The notes under the pieces are model-generated. The model searched no databases. It was not told the DNA's origin and worked only from the letters and a program-made list of their open reading frames with translations. This document shows positions 51,466 through 61,332 of a DNA stretch of 64,000 nt, in pieces (position 1 is the first letter of the stretch; the number at the start of each line of letters is the position of its first letter). The stretch comes from Streptomyces griseus. Lineage in GTDB: Bacteria > Actinomycetota > Actinomycetes > Streptomycetales > Streptomycetaceae. The stretch covers positions 435,645-499,644 of the forward strand of contig NZ_MDKB01000005.1 in NCBI RefSeq assembly GCF_001715295.1, written 5' to 3'. The translations under genes and the position numbers were made by a program.

Positions 51466-51661
51466 AGTGGTGTCGCGGCACCGGTCAAGCACTCGACCGG
51501 CAGCGTCGTCCGACCACCAGTGCCGGAATCCCCCGCCCCCGGCCCTGACACGGGCTCTGGCCCGGGCGGAGCCTTCCGGCGTCAGGTCCGGTGCGGGGCC
51601 ACCACCGTTCTCCTGGATCAGGCCCTGAGGCTCCGGCCCTGTCGGACCGGCGCGCGACGGC

Positions 51662-52567
51662 TCAGAGCAGCTCGGCGAGTGGCTCCACCGTCTCCCAGCG
51701 GCTGAGGTACTCCGTCGCCGCGTGCGGGTCGAAGTCGCGGTTGCTGACCCGCCGGGTGCGTTCGAGCACGGCGTCGTCCTCGGGAAGGAGCTTCCGCAGC
51801 TTCAGCGTGGCGACGATGAAGTCGTCCCGGTCGGCGACGTTCACCCAGCGCTTGAGGTGGGCCGGCGAGCGCAGCGGCTGCGGGCGCAGCCGCCCGCGGA
51901 TGATCGAGCGCAGCCCGAGCGGCGATCCGAAGGTGACGAGCAGCGGCAGCGGCCGGTCGAGCCGGTGCAGCGCCTCGTAGGCGACGACGGTGCCGAGCGA
52001 GTGGGCCAGGACCGCCTTGGTGTCGGGGGTCACTCGGGACAGCACGGCATCGATCGCGCCTTCCCGGACCCACTCGTCGTCCAGGTAGGCGGCCACCTGT
52101 CCGAGGTGGAACGCGCCGGTGCTGCTCAGCGCGGCGAATCCGGAGCGGGCGATGGGGCCGAGCCGTCCCATCATCGAGACGAACATGCGCAGCGGCTCCA
52201 ACGGCCCCTGCTCCGGGCCGACCTCGTAGGTCAGTTCCTCCAGGGCCTCGGCGGCCTCTTCCCTGTCGTCGGGGTCGGAGGCGTGTCGGCGGATGTTGTC
52301 GATGATGTCCCGGGCGACCTCCCCGCCGGTGGCCGCGACAGGGGCGGGCAGCCGTACGTCGGAGTCACCGTGGGGCGCATAGCCCTGGTAGAGGTGGCGA
52401 TAGTAGGCCATGTCGGCTGTCACCACCTCGCTCTCGATGCGGTCGGCCGCCTCGGCGTGGCCGTTGTCCCGCAGCGTGCGCGCGAGGGTCCTCGTCCAGG
52501 CCTCCCGCAGCAGCTGCTCGGTCTCGTACTCGGGTCCGATGCCGTGCACCATGACCAGCTCTGCCAT
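51662..52567 (-). CDS. Alpha/beta hydrolase paired with a caspase-NTPase gene
   Basis: The 301-residue product starts MAELVMVHGIG, an alpha/beta hydrolase first strand with oxyanion motif. The nucleophile elbow is AHSLGTVV (S190), with candidate Asp in NVADRDDF (D246/D248) and His at DPHAATE (H282). There is no signal peptide. GGGGGAGG precedes the ATG. It is divergent from the caspase-like gene, with only 96 bases between starts, so both are probably co-regulated. In known bacterial conflict systems lipase-like effectors can be switched on by a protease; such a link here is inference. Confidence 0.85.
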   Translation of the reverse strand: MAELVMVHGIGPEYETEQLLREAWTRTLARTLRDNGHAEAADRIESEVVTADMAYYRHLYQGYAPHGDSDVRLPAPVAATGGEVARDIIDNIRRHASDPDDREEAAEALEELTYEVGPEQGPLEPLRMFVSMMGRLGPIARSGFAALSSTGAFHLGQVAAYLDDEWVREGAIDAVLSRVTPDTKAVLAHSLGTVVAYEALHRLDRPLPLLVTFGSPLGLRSIIRGRLRPQPLRSPAHLKRWVNVADRDDFIVATLKLRKLLPEDDAVLERTRRVSNRDFDPHAATEYLSRWETVEPLAELL

Positions 52568-52663
52568 GCCTCCCCCTGCCGCCCGCGCTGTCGTCGTTCG
52601 CCACCCCAACGCATGGGCCCTGAACGATGGTTCCCCGTGCACGCGCACATACATAATGCGCGC

Positions 52664-55600
52664 ATGGCAGCTGAGCGCAGAACGCTGGTGATCGCCTCCC
52701 ACTGGGACGTCCGCGAGAGGAAGGAGGAGGACCGGCTGGCCCGACTGGACTCCTACGCAAGCGAGTTGACGGCGTTATTACTGGACCCGAAGCGTGGTTC
52801 GTACGCGCCCGCGCACGGCGAAGGGCTGCTGATGAACCCACGAACGGTGTCCGAGGTGACCGACGCCGTGGAGGAGGCGTTCCGGGAGGCGCAGGCAGCG
52901 CGTGCCTCCCTGCTGCTCGGGTTCCTCGGCCACGGGTTTCACCCCGAGGGGGGCGAGTTCCTCTTTCCGATCAGCTCCACCCCGGCCGCGCCCGGCCCCG
53001 AGACGGCCTTCGACCTGCCCGGCGAGGTCGGCCGGATGACCCGGCGGTACGGGGGCGTGCCCGACCTGACCCTCCTGGTCGACGGGTGCTTCTCCGGCCA
53101 CGCCCTCCTCGCCGCGGCCGAGGGCTGGCTCAGGTCCGCCATGCAGGCCGGCCGCACGGTGGAGGTGCTGACCTCCTCCGACGACCGGGTCTCCTACGAC
53201 CTGCAGTTCTCGCGCCACCTCAACCGGCTCGTCCGCCACGGCGACATCCGCCTCGACTCGTTCCTGGAGACGAAGGCGGTACGCCTGCGGGTCCAGACAC
53301 TGCTCCGGCGTCAGATTCCGCAAGCGGTCTCGTTCGACGGGGGCACGGGTCCGCGCAGAGCCCCGTCGCAGGCCTGGATCACCCGCAACGTGGCGCACGA
53401 CCACAAGCTGAGCGTGCTGGCCGGTTCTCCCGACCGGCAGATCCTGGTGCCCGCCCTGCGTCACTTCCAGCCGCCCGCCGAACTGGCCCGGATCGCCCGG
53501 CACGTCCGCCTGCACCGGCTCGTGGCGGTGGTCGGCGCCATGGGCACGGGCAAGACGACGATCACGACCGCGCTCGCCCGTCCCGAGTTGCTGCCCGAGG
53601 ACGAGGCGGACACCGCCGCGACGGTCTGCGCCGTCGTGCGGCTCAGCGACGCGGCGTGGGCGTCCGGGACGGCCGTCGAGCAGATGGCCCGTCAGTTGCG
53701 CACGTATCTGCCGGGTTTCGGCACCGCGCGTACGGCGTACCAGGCACGGGTTCCCGAGGCGAAGCGCACGCTGCTGCCGAGCATGGTCGCGGAGGTGGCA
53801 GGACCGCTCGGACTGATGGATGCGCGCGAGGCGGTGCGCGTCGTCGTGGACGGCCTCGACCAGGTGAAGGACCCCACGAGCCGCTCCGCGCTGCTCACGG
53901 AGCTCACGGCGCTGCGGGACGCGGCACCAAAATGGTTCGGCGTGGTGACCACCGTCCAGGAGTGGGTGGCACTGCCCCAGGACTGGCATCAGTTGCCGGT
54001 CCCGGCGCCCGACGAGCAAACCCTGCGCACCTATCTCGGGGCTCGGCGGGTACCGGAGGACGCCCGGCGGGTGATCCTCGCCCGGCGGGACGGGAACTGG
54101 CAGGTCACCAAGGTCCTTGCCGATTTCGAACCGTCCGAGGCAGCCGAGGTCGGTGAGGGACTGGCGGACGCCTACTTCCAGGCGCTGATCCCGCTGCGGA
54201 ACGAGGCGTCCTCGTTCGGCGCCTCCGCCTGGCTCAACCCGGTCCTTCTCGTCGTCGCCGCATCCGGCCCCGGCATGACCCTGCCCCGGCCTCTGCTCGC
54301 CCGGGCGGCGGGGGAACTGGGCGGCCCGGCCGACGAGGAGGCGGTCGGACTGGTGCTCCGTCTCCTCGGTGGCCTCCTGGTCCGTTCGCCCGATCCGTCG
54401 GGCACCGAACTGCTCGGCGTGTACCACCCGTCCCTCCTCGAGTACGTGGCGGTGGAGCAGGACCTGGTGGAGGGGCATCGCGCGCTCTGCGACGCGCTGG
54501 AGATCATGGCTCCCATGGAACAGCACACACCTGACGAGTCTCTGCACCGCTATGCCGAACAGGCCGAGCCCGAGCACCTGTGGCAGGTGGCTCTCGCCAC
54601 ACCCGACGAGAACACCGCCGCGAAGCTGTACGAGCGGCTCCTGGCAAGCCTCGAACTGCGCGCCGCACCGGAGGCGACGGTGAACCGGACCCGCTGGGCG
54701 AGCTGGGCCGAGCGCCTCGGTGAACGCCTCGGCGCCGACGCGCCCGCGACCCTGCGCGCCCGGGCCCGCACGGCGTACTGGACGAGCAAGTCGGGGGCGT
54801 ACGGGCGGGCCCGCGAGCTCTACCGGGAGCTGCTGCCGGACCAGCTCCGGGTGCTCGACGCGGACGATCCCGAGCTGCTCGAGACCCGCTCCCGCATCGC
54901 GTACGCGACCGGCGAGACGGGCGACTTCGCCGAGGCCGTGGCCCTGCACCGGGAGGTGCTCGCCGACCAGGAGCGCCTCCTCGGCCCCGACGACCCGCGC
55001 ACCCTCGACACCCGGCACCACATCGCGTACTGGACGGGGCGCAGCGGCGCCCGGGAGGAGGCGCTGCGACTGCACGAGGAGCTGCTGCCCGACCTGGAAC
55101 GCGTGCTGAGCCCGACGGACGCGGCCGTCCTGGAGGAACGTCACTACATCGCGTACTGGCACGGCATCCTGGGCCGCTACGAGCAGGCCCTGGAACTGCA
55201 CGCCGAGCTCCTGCGGGACCGGATCGAGGCGTTCGGCGAGGAGCACGCGCAGGTGGTGTTCAGCCGGATGAACATCTGCAAGTTCCTGGGTGAGTCGGGG
55301 CGCCTCCAGGAGGCGCTGGACGGCTACAGGGAGCTGCTGCCGCTCGTCATCCGGGTCCGCGGTGCGTACCACCCGAACACCTTCCTGGTCCGGCTGAACA
55401 CCGCGCGGTTCACGTGGGAGCTGGGTGACGCCGCGGGCGCGCTGCCGCTGCACGAGGAGGTGCTCCGCGACCAGCGGGAGGTGCTCGGCGACACCCACCC
55501 GGCCGTCATGATCACCCGCTACAACATCGCCATGCTCAGGGCCGAGCTCGGCGACCCGGTCACCGCGCTCGCCGAACTGGACGTCCTGCTGGAGCAGCGG

Positions 55601-55804
55601 CTGGCGCGCTACGCCGAGCCCGAGCACCCGGAGGTCATCACGACGAGGTTCGGTCGCGCCCTGACCCTGGCGCGCCTGGGGGAGGTCGACTCTGCGGTGG
55701 ACCTGCTCCGCGAGGTCGTCGCCGACCGTGCGCGGGTCCTGGGCGAGGAACACCGGGACACGCGCAGGGCACGGAAAGAGATGGACGGGCTGCTGGGCGG
55801 CTGA
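52664..55804 (+). CDS. Caspase-like protease - NTPase - TPR protein
   Basis: The 1,046-residue product begins with a caspase-type (C14, clan CD) domain at 1-240: the His motif is LLGFLGHGF (H90) and the Cys motif LLVDGCFSG (C142). An NTPase of NACHT/STAND type follows, with Walker A VVGAMGTGKTT (291-299) and a likely Walker B VRVVVDGLDQV. About eight kinesin-light-chain-like TPR units of 42 residues fill 690-1046 (EALRLHEELLPDLERVL pattern). This is the layout of NLR-like bacterial sensors: the repeats sense, the NTPase oligomerises and the caspase cuts. I start it at the ATG at 52664; the frame is open further upstream over the divergent hydrolase gene. The defence role is inferred from architecture. 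Confidence 0.9.
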   Translation: MAAERRTLVIASHWDVRERKEEDRLARLDSYASELTALLLDPKRGSYAPAHGEGLLMNPRTVSEVTDAVEEAFREAQAARASLLLGFLGHGFHPEGGEFLFPISSTPAAPGPETAFDLPGEVGRMTRRYGGVPDLTLLVDGCFSGHALLAAAEGWLRSAMQAGRTVEVLTSSDDRVSYDLQFSRHLNRLVRHGDIRLDSFLETKAVRLRVQTLLRRQIPQAVSFDGGTGPRRAPSQAWITRNVAHDHKLSVLAGSPDRQILVPALRHFQPPAELARIARHVRLHRLVAVVGAMGTGKTTITTALARPELLPEDEADTAATVCAVVRLSDAAWASGTAVEQMARQLRTYLPGFGTARTAYQARVPEAKRTLLPSMVAEVAGPLGLMDAREAVRVVVDGLDQVKDPTSRSALLTELTALRDAAPKWFGVVTTVQEWVALPQDWHQLPVPAPDEQTLRTYLGARRVPEDARRVILARRDGNWQVTKVLADFEPSEAAEVGEGLADAYFQALIPLRNEASSFGASAWLNPVLLVVAASGPGMTLPRPLLARAAGELGGPADEEAVGLVLRLLGGLLVRSPDPSGTELLGVYHPSLLEYVAVEQDLVEGHRALCDALEIMAPMEQHTPDESLHRYAEQAEPEHLWQVALATPDENTAAKLYERLLASLELRAAPEATVNRTRWASWAERLGERLGADAPATLRARARTAYWTSKSGAYGRARELYRELLPDQLRVLDADDPELLETRSRIAYATGETGDFAEAVALHREVLADQERLLGPDDPRTLDTRHHIAYWTGRSGAREEALRLHEELLPDLERVLSPTDAAVLEERHYIAYWHGILGRYEQALELHAELLRDRIEAFGEEHAQVVFSRMNICKFLGESGRLQEALDGYRELLPLVIRVRGAYHPNTFLVRLNTARFTWELGDAAGALPLHEEVLRDQREVLGDTHPAVMITRYNIAMLRAELGDPVTALAELDVLLEQRLARYAEPEHPEVITTRFGRALTLARLGEVDSAVDLLREVVADRARVLGEEHRDTRRARKEMDGLLGG

Positions 55805-55985
55805 CCGGCCGGGCGCGCCCCGGGACAGCGGGCTGCGATCACCGTGCGCCGCATGAGGCCCTGGCCGCAGGGGCCGGGTGGAGGTGGCCCGGCTTCCCGG
55901 GCCGCGTGGGGTGTACCCGAAAGCAGCCGGTCAGCTCGGTGCGGGCAGGACTCGCTGGTCTCTTCCGATGGGGAAGACTGAACCC

Positions 55986-57248
55986 ATGGCAGACATGATC
56001 TTCACGCGCGCGAGCGGCTGGATCCCGAACGTGATCGACGAGGCCGGTGAGCTGAAGCTGATGCTCGGCGCCGGGGCGGACGCCAACCATGAGCCCCGCA
56101 CGTTCACGTTCCCGATCAAGGCCGCCCATCTTGCGGTGATCCGGGAGGACCTGGCCAGACACCTGTTGCTGTGGAGCGCGGTCCTTCCACTGTGCGCCGC
56201 GGCGGGGACGCGAGGACCGCTCGACGAGAACGCCGCCGCCGCGCTTCTGGACCCGATTCTCCTCTCAGCCCCCGCCGACGTCGACGCGCTCTTCCGGCGC
56301 ATCCAGTGGGACAGGGGGCGGCTCATCGCCCATGGAGCTGACATCGATCTGCTCGAACACGGTCAGGTCTACGCGGCGATGCGCACGGCGACAGAGACGT
56401 CGAACGGAAAACGAGCTCAGGAATACCACGCGGACCGCCGTCGCGCCGAGCGCGGAACAGTACTCGGCCCCCTTGACACCGCGATACTGAGGTACACGGG
56501 CCAGTACCTGCACGGCGCGACGGTTCCGAGGCGGATTCCCGATGCCGTGGACCCAGAGCTGCTGCCCGAGGTGATGCGTGTGATCGCCACCGCGGAGCGG
56601 GCAAGCGCCGGGATGCGGATCGGTCGCGATCCGCGACGGGGAAAGCGCGCCACGGACAAACGTGACTGGGACCGGATGGCGATGACGGTCGACGGGGCCG
56701 TGCGCCGTGCACACCCTCAGCTCGTCGACGACGCGGTGCGGACCGTGAGCTTCCTCATGTGCTCGGAGGCCACGGACCGCACCAGGAGCGCACCCATGGA
56801 GGATGACGAGGAGCCTGCCGGCGACGGCGCCGGCTTCAGCGAGAACGCACCGAAGACGGCCCTGCTGTTCACCGACGACAAGGGCGTCGAGAAGAAGTGG
56901 TCGCAGGACGGTCCCCGCACCGCCTCTGCGGAGTTCTGGGAGTTCGTCGGCGACCGCTCCGCTGCGGACAACGACGTGTTCACCATCGAGGACGAGGAGA
57001 GGGGCGAAGGGATCCAGCTCCACTTCTACGCGGACTCCATCGCCCGGATCACGACGGCGCGCCGGGCCGAAGGCGGGTCGGATCCGGAGTACCGGGTCGA
57101 GTACAGCCTGGTCGACGGGATCGGCGGGTACCGGCACCTGGTGAGCGCCTTCGTCCGCGGCGGCTGCGCCGCACTCGAACCGTACGGCTCCTGGATGTCG
57201 GACAACGCCGAGTTCGAGCGTGCGCGCCGTCAGCGTGACACCGAGTAG
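55986..57248 (+). CDS. DUF6357-like protein, function unknown
   Basis: The 420-residue soluble protein starts MADMIFTRASGWIPNVIDEAGELKLMLGAGADANHEPRTFTFP. It contains LARHLLLWSAVLPLCAAAGTRGPLDENAAAALLDPILL. This matches a streptomycete family I recall as DUF6357. No catalytic motif is evident. The last 100 residues (SLVDGIGGYRHLVSAFVRGG) form a beta-rich domain. It follows the caspase gene in the same direction after 181 bases and is probably independent. The family name is from memory and should be treated as tentative. Confidence 0.75.
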   Translation: MADMIFTRASGWIPNVIDEAGELKLMLGAGADANHEPRTFTFPIKAAHLAVIREDLARHLLLWSAVLPLCAAAGTRGPLDENAAAALLDPILLSAPADVDALFRRIQWDRGRLIAHGADIDLLEHGQVYAAMRTATETSNGKRAQEYHADRRRAERGTVLGPLDTAILRYTGQYLHGATVPRRIPDAVDPELLPEVMRVIATAERASAGMRIGRDPRRGKRATDKRDWDRMAMTVDGAVRRAHPQLVDDAVRTVSFLMCSEATDRTRSAPMEDDEEPAGDGAGFSENAPKTALLFTDDKGVEKKWSQDGPRTASAEFWEFVGDRSAADNDVFTIEDEERGEGIQLHFYADSIARITTARRAEGGSDPEYRVEYSLVDGIGGYRHLVSAFVRGGCAALEPYGSWMSDNAEFERARRQRDTE

Positions 57249-57373
57249 CGTGCCGATGCTCGCTCGCACCCGCCGGTGCTGTCCGCCACCGGGAGCCGGG
57301 ACGGAGCCGACGCCGGATGTCCGCCACCGCCGCCCGGCAGCCCCGGGCGCCGCAGGTGGCTCCGCCTGCCGGT

Positions 57374-57421
57374 CCGCTGGTCCGCTGGTCCGGTGTTCCG
57401 CTGGTCCGGTGTTCCGGTGTT
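57374..57421. repeat. 8-bp minisatellite
   Basis: Six perfect 8-base units of two kinds, ccgctggt (A) and ccggtgtt (B), stand in the order A A B A B B, flanked by partial units. It lies about 125 bases after the DUF6357-like gene. Confidence 0.85.
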
Positions 57422-57546
57422 CCGGCAGTCGGCGACGTTGCGGCCCCGCCGGTCCACGCGGCCGCGACGAGACCGTCGCATGGACCCCGCTCGTCGCGCA
57501 GCCAGGGGGCGTCGCTCCCGGCTGTCGGGCACACGCGACACTGGAT

Positions 57547-57741
57547 CCTGAGCATCTGAGAGGCGACGGAGACCTGTTCACCGCGATCCGGCCACTGCTC
57601 TCCGACAAGATCGCCGCGACCACCCTCCGCGCCCGCGCCGGCGCCGAGCGGGTCTTCGGCCGTGAGGGGCGGCCCACCGCGCTCGACCGGCCGTGCCCGT
57701 ACTGCCGGGGGCCGCTCACCGCGTTCACCCGGGCGGCTCCT
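57547..57741 (+). other. Coding-like fragment with a CPYCRG motif
   Basis: One frame reads EHLRGDGDLFTAIRPLLSD and, later, RPCPYCRGPLTAFTRAA. It has codon use like a real gene but no start with ribosome site and no full-length product. It may be the remnant of a gene with a small metal-binding knuckle. The family is unknown. Confidence 0.25.
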
Positions 57742-57777
57742 GTCATGGTGAGGAGGACCGGAAGGTCGTCACGGTGT

Positions 57778-57856
57778 CCGTGGCCGCCGTCGTACCCGGA
57801 CATGCCGACGGCACGGCAGCCGTGGCCGTCCCGTCCGGGTACGACGGCGGCCACGG
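57778..57856. repeat. 24-bp perfect inverted repeat
   Basis: Bases 57778-57801 are the exact reverse complement of 57833-57856 (core gtggccgccgtcgtaccc), with a 31-base loop. It lies between the convergent ends of the DUF6357-like and GH92 genes. The long stem and loop are larger than the usual terminator; a mobile-element end pair is the alternative. Confidence 0.85.
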
Positions 57857-57896
57857 TTGGACGGTGGGCCGGATGTCGGGGTGGGCGAGCACGCGA

Positions 57897-57926
57897 AGGG
57901 CCCCGGCGCTTTCGCGCCGGGGCCCT
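57897..57926. terminator. 13-bp hairpin terminator of the GH92 gene
   Basis: agggccccggcgc (57897-57909) pairs perfectly with gcgccggggccct (57914-57926) around a TTTC loop, 68 bases beyond the GH92 stop. It is symmetrical and can act on both strands. Confidence 0.8.
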
Positions 57927-57994
57927 GACGAGAGGGGTGCGCCGATCCGGAACGGCACACCGCAGGCTGGGTTTCGGCGGTCCGCCGTCCCTCT

Positions 57995-60900
57995 CTAGAC
58001 GAGCGTCATCGCGTAGATCTCGACGCGGGAGTCGTCCGGCAGCGAGACCGAACGGACCGTCCTGCCCCCGTCGAGCTCGGCGGCCGTACCGAAGAGCCGC
58101 ACGGACGGCCCGTCGACACCGCTGCCCCGCTTGATGCGGTGCGGCATGTCGAGGACGACCGTGCCGCCGTCCGGCGCGGAGCCCGCCCAGTCGCCGAACG
58201 TCACCGACGTCTCCGTGCTGCTGCCGTCCGTGTAGTGCACGGTCAGTGGGGTGGTCACAGGACCGTTGTGCGCCGATCCGACCAGCCGCAGCGCACTGTG
58301 CTGTCCGGCGGGCAGCAGGAGGGCCTGCCCGCTCGCTTCCATGAAGTTGTTCGCCGTGCCGGTGGGGTCCGGCGCGTGGTACGTCACCCCGCCCCACGTG
58401 ACCGGCCCCGCCTTGGGCAGCAGGTCGCCGTCATAGCTCCAGCCGTGCCCGTCGAAGTCGCCCTCGTCGGATTTCGCCACCGTAGCCGTGCCGTCGTGGT
58501 CGAGGTCCGCGCGCAGGTCCACTGCGCACTGCCCGTTCACCTCACTCGCGCAGGTCGTGGCGGCTCCCACCGCGACGGTGGCCTTGCGGGTGACCGAGTT
58601 CGCCCCTCGGCCCGCGACCTTCACCTCCACGGGGTAGGACCCGGCCGCGACGCCCGGCGGCACGGTGATGTCGAGCGACACCTTCTTCTGCACCGGAAGA
58701 TGACCGGAATCGATCACCAGGGGCGAACGCTGTGCCGTCGTGGCCTTCCAGCCACTGGGCACCTTCGCCGTGACCGACACGTTCAGCTTGCCGGGTGCCT
58801 GCCCGAGGACGTCCAGCGTGAACGTCGCGATCTGTGCGGCGTCACCCGTGGGGACGACCGCCGAGGTGGGACGCAGCGACGCGTCGACGTGCTTGCGGCT
58901 GTCGGGGGACGCCTGGTTGACGGAGGGCGGCTGGGCGCCCTTGCCCGTGCCCCAGGAGGAGGGGGAGGTCCCGAGCCGGTGGGCAAGGGTTCCGCCGTGC
59001 GCGAGCTTGTTCCAGCTCAGCCAGGTCTGGGGTACGTCCCGGCCGTTCAGGGCCACGCTCTGCACGTACCGCTTCGTGTCGCTCGCTCCGGGGGCCTGGA
59101 TCGTGAGCGTGCCGCCTTGGCCCTTGGTGCCGGACGCCTTGGGGTAGCCGCCGATCCGGACGGTCGCCGAGTCGAACTGCGGGCTGGACACGGCCAGGAA
59201 GTCGCCGCCGCTCATCGTCGGGTAGAGGCCGAGGGAGGAGAAGACGTACCAGGCCGACATGGTGCCCAGGTCGTCGTTGCCCGTCATCCCGTCCGGCCCG
59301 TCGGTGAACAGCGTCATCGCCGCACGCACCACGGTCGCGGTCTTCGCCGGTGCGCCGACCCAGTTGTACATGTACGGGGCGTGCAGGTCCGGCTCGTTGT
59401 TCGGGTTGTACGTCGGCTTGCCGTAGTAGTCGTACGGCTGCGAGATCCAGTCGTTCCGAGCGGTGCCCGCCGGGTCGGTGAGCAGCTTGTCGTGGACGAA
59501 GAAGGAGTCGAGCCGCTTCTCGGTGGCGCTCCGGCCGCCCATCAGGCTGACGAGACCAGCCGGGTCCTGCGGTACCAGCCACTGGTACTGGTACGCGCCG
59601 CCCTCGTGGAACTGGTGCGCCGCCTCGACCGGGTCGTACGGCGTGAGCCAGGTGCCGTCGGCCGTCCGCGGCCGGAACTGCTGGATCGAGGAGTCCCACA
59701 GGTTCCGGTACCACTGCCCGCGCGCGGCGAACATCCGGGCGTCCGACGTGTGTCCCAGCCGGTCGGCCATCAGCGCGAGCGACGCATCGGCGGCGGAGTA
59801 CTCCATCGTCGCCGACGCCGGGTGCTTGCAGTCGTTGTCGCCGCCCTTGTCCGCGCAGTCCTTGCCGAGCTCGAGTCCTGACGGGATGTAGCCGCGCTCG
59901 GTGTAGTGGTCCGATCCCGAGCGTCCGTTGTACGGCGAGTCGGCGGGCGGGGTGCTGGTCGCGTTCTTCTTCAGCAACGCGTAGGTCTCCGCCTCGTGTC
60001 CGGCGAGCAGACCCTTCGACCAGGCCTCCACGAGGAAGGGGGTGACCGGGTCACCGGTCATGATGTTGGTCTCGCTGTTGGCGAGTGCCCAGCGGGGCAG
60101 CCAGCCGCCGTCCCGGCCGGCCGCGACGACCGACAGCGCGACGTCCCGGGCGACCTTCGGCTCCAGCATCTGCAGAAGCTGGTTCTGCGGCCGGTAGGTG
60201 TCCCAGAGCGAGAAGTTCTGGTACGGCGTGTAGTCCTTCGCCGTGTGCGTCTTGTTGTCGAACCCCTGGTACCTGCCGTCGACGTCACCGGCGAGGTTCG
60301 GGTGCAACTGGCTGTGGTAGAGCGCGGTGTAGAAGGCCTTCTGCCGGTCCGCCGCGCCTCCGCCGACCCGGACGGAATCCAGCTGCTTCTTCCAGGTGTC
60401 CTGCAGCGCCTTGCGCGTGCCGTCGAAGTCGAAGGACTCCTCGGTCTCCGCGGCGAGGTTCTTACGGGCGCCCTCCACACCGGTGTAGGACAGCCCCACC
60501 TTGAGGACGGCGTCCCGGTCGGTGGTCGCGTCGAAGGTCACCCAGGCGCCCTTACGGCCGCCTCCCTGCGCGTCGCGGGTGCCGGGCTCGGGGTCTGCGC
60601 CGTCCCACGTGCCGTAGGCCTTGAAGGGCCGGTCGAAGGTGGCGCTGAAGTACACCGTGTGCTCGTCGTGCCCGGCGCAGAAGCCCCCGGCGTGCACCCG
60701 GCCCTCCACGGTGCGGTCACCGACGACGTGCACCTCGGAGTCCAGCACGGACTGGTTGGCCTTGCCGGTGTTGAACAGGACGTTGGCCGAACCGGTGGAG
60801 GGGAAGGTGTAGCGCTGCCACCCGGTGCGCTCGGTGGCGGTGAGTTCCGCGTCGACGTCGTACTTCTTCAGCCCCACCCGGTAATAACCGGGACCGGCCT

Positions 60901-61303
60901 GCTCGTCGTCGTGGCTGTACGGGGAGCGGTAGGCGTTCGGGTCCACGGAGTCGACCGCGCCCGTGGTCGGCATGATGGGCAGCTCGCCCATGACGCCGCA
61001 GCCGACGCCGGACAGGTGCGTCTGGCTGAATCCGTAGATCGAGTCCTGCTTGTAGTCGTAGCCGCCCTGGCCGCCGGTGTCCGGACTGACCTGGACCATG
61101 CCGAACGGCGCGCTCGCCCCGGGGAAGGTGTTGCCGAAGTTCTGGGTTCCGACGAACGGATTGACCAGATCGATCGGTTCCGCGTCCGAGGCGGCGGCGG
61201 GCTGGGCGATACCGACCACTCCCCCACTCACGAGCACGGCGGCCATCAGACCGGCTGTCATACCGGAAGCACGGGGACGGAACGGTCTGAAAGCAAACCG
61301 CAT
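57995..61303 (-). CDS. Secreted GH92 alpha-mannosidase with NEW3 and C-terminal sandwich domain
   Basis: The 1,102-residue product has a signal peptide ending near AQPAAASDA. The GH92 catalytic unit starts VNPFVGTQNFGNTFPGASAPFGMVQ and includes GMTGNDDLGTMSAWYVFSSLGLYP, the conserved block that carries catalytic acidic residues. A NEW3-type domain (about 815-900, FTLDVLGQAPGKLNVSVTA) and a C-terminal galactose-binding-like sandwich (FMEASGQALLLPAGQHSALRLVG) follow. GH92 enzymes are calcium-dependent exo-alpha-mannosidases, mainly alpha-1,2. It would complement the GH76 endo-enzyme in using mannans. I start it at the ATG at 61303 with AAGGGA upstream; the longer frame to 61462 covers the operator. 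Confidence 0.94.
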   Translation of the reverse strand: MRFAFRPFRPRASGMTAGLMAAVLVSGGVVGIAQPAAASDAEPIDLVNPFVGTQNFGNTFPGASAPFGMVQVSPDTGGQGGYDYKQDSIYGFSQTHLSGVGCGVMGELPIMPTTGAVDSVDPNAYRSPYSHDDEQAGPGYYRVGLKKYDVDAELTATERTGWQRYTFPSTGSANVLFNTGKANQSVLDSEVHVVGDRTVEGRVHAGGFCAGHDEHTVYFSATFDRPFKAYGTWDGADPEPGTRDAQGGGRKGAWVTFDATTDRDAVLKVGLSYTGVEGARKNLAAETEESFDFDGTRKALQDTWKKQLDSVRVGGGAADRQKAFYTALYHSQLHPNLAGDVDGRYQGFDNKTHTAKDYTPYQNFSLWDTYRPQNQLLQMLEPKVARDVALSVVAAGRDGGWLPRWALANSETNIMTGDPVTPFLVEAWSKGLLAGHEAETYALLKKNATSTPPADSPYNGRSGSDHYTERGYIPSGLELGKDCADKGGDNDCKHPASATMEYSAADASLALMADRLGHTSDARMFAARGQWYRNLWDSSIQQFRPRTADGTWLTPYDPVEAAHQFHEGGAYQYQWLVPQDPAGLVSLMGGRSATEKRLDSFFVHDKLLTDPAGTARNDWISQPYDYYGKPTYNPNNEPDLHAPYMYNWVGAPAKTATVVRAAMTLFTDGPDGMTGNDDLGTMSAWYVFSSLGLYPTMSGGDFLAVSSPQFDSATVRIGGYPKASGTKGQGGTLTIQAPGASDTKRYVQSVALNGRDVPQTWLSWNKLAHGGTLAHRLGTSPSSWGTGKGAQPPSVNQASPDSRKHVDASLRPTSAVVPTGDAAQIATFTLDVLGQAPGKLNVSVTAKVPSGWKATTAQRSPLVIDSGHLPVQKKVSLDITVPPGVAAGSYPVEVKVAGRGANSVTRKATVAVGAATTCASEVNGQCAVDLRADLDHDGTATVAKSDEGDFDGHGWSYDGDLLPKAGPVTWGGVTYHAPDPTGTANNFMEASGQALLLPAGQHSALRLVGSAHNGPVTTPLTVHYTDGSSTETSVTFGDWAGSAPDGGTVVLDMPHRIKRGSGVDGPSVRLFGTAAELDGGRTVRSVSLPDDSRVEIYAMTLV

Positions 61304-61332
61304 GGGGTATTTCCCTTCGAGTCCTGACACAC

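Noticed and set aside
51722..52663. Upstream extension of the caspase-NTPase frame
   Set aside because: It lies entirely over the divergent hydrolase gene and has no domain; the ATG at 52664 starts right before the caspase fold.
52778..55753. A 991-codon minus-strand frame over the caspase gene
   Set aside because: Antisense of the TPR repeats and NTPase; no domain of its own.
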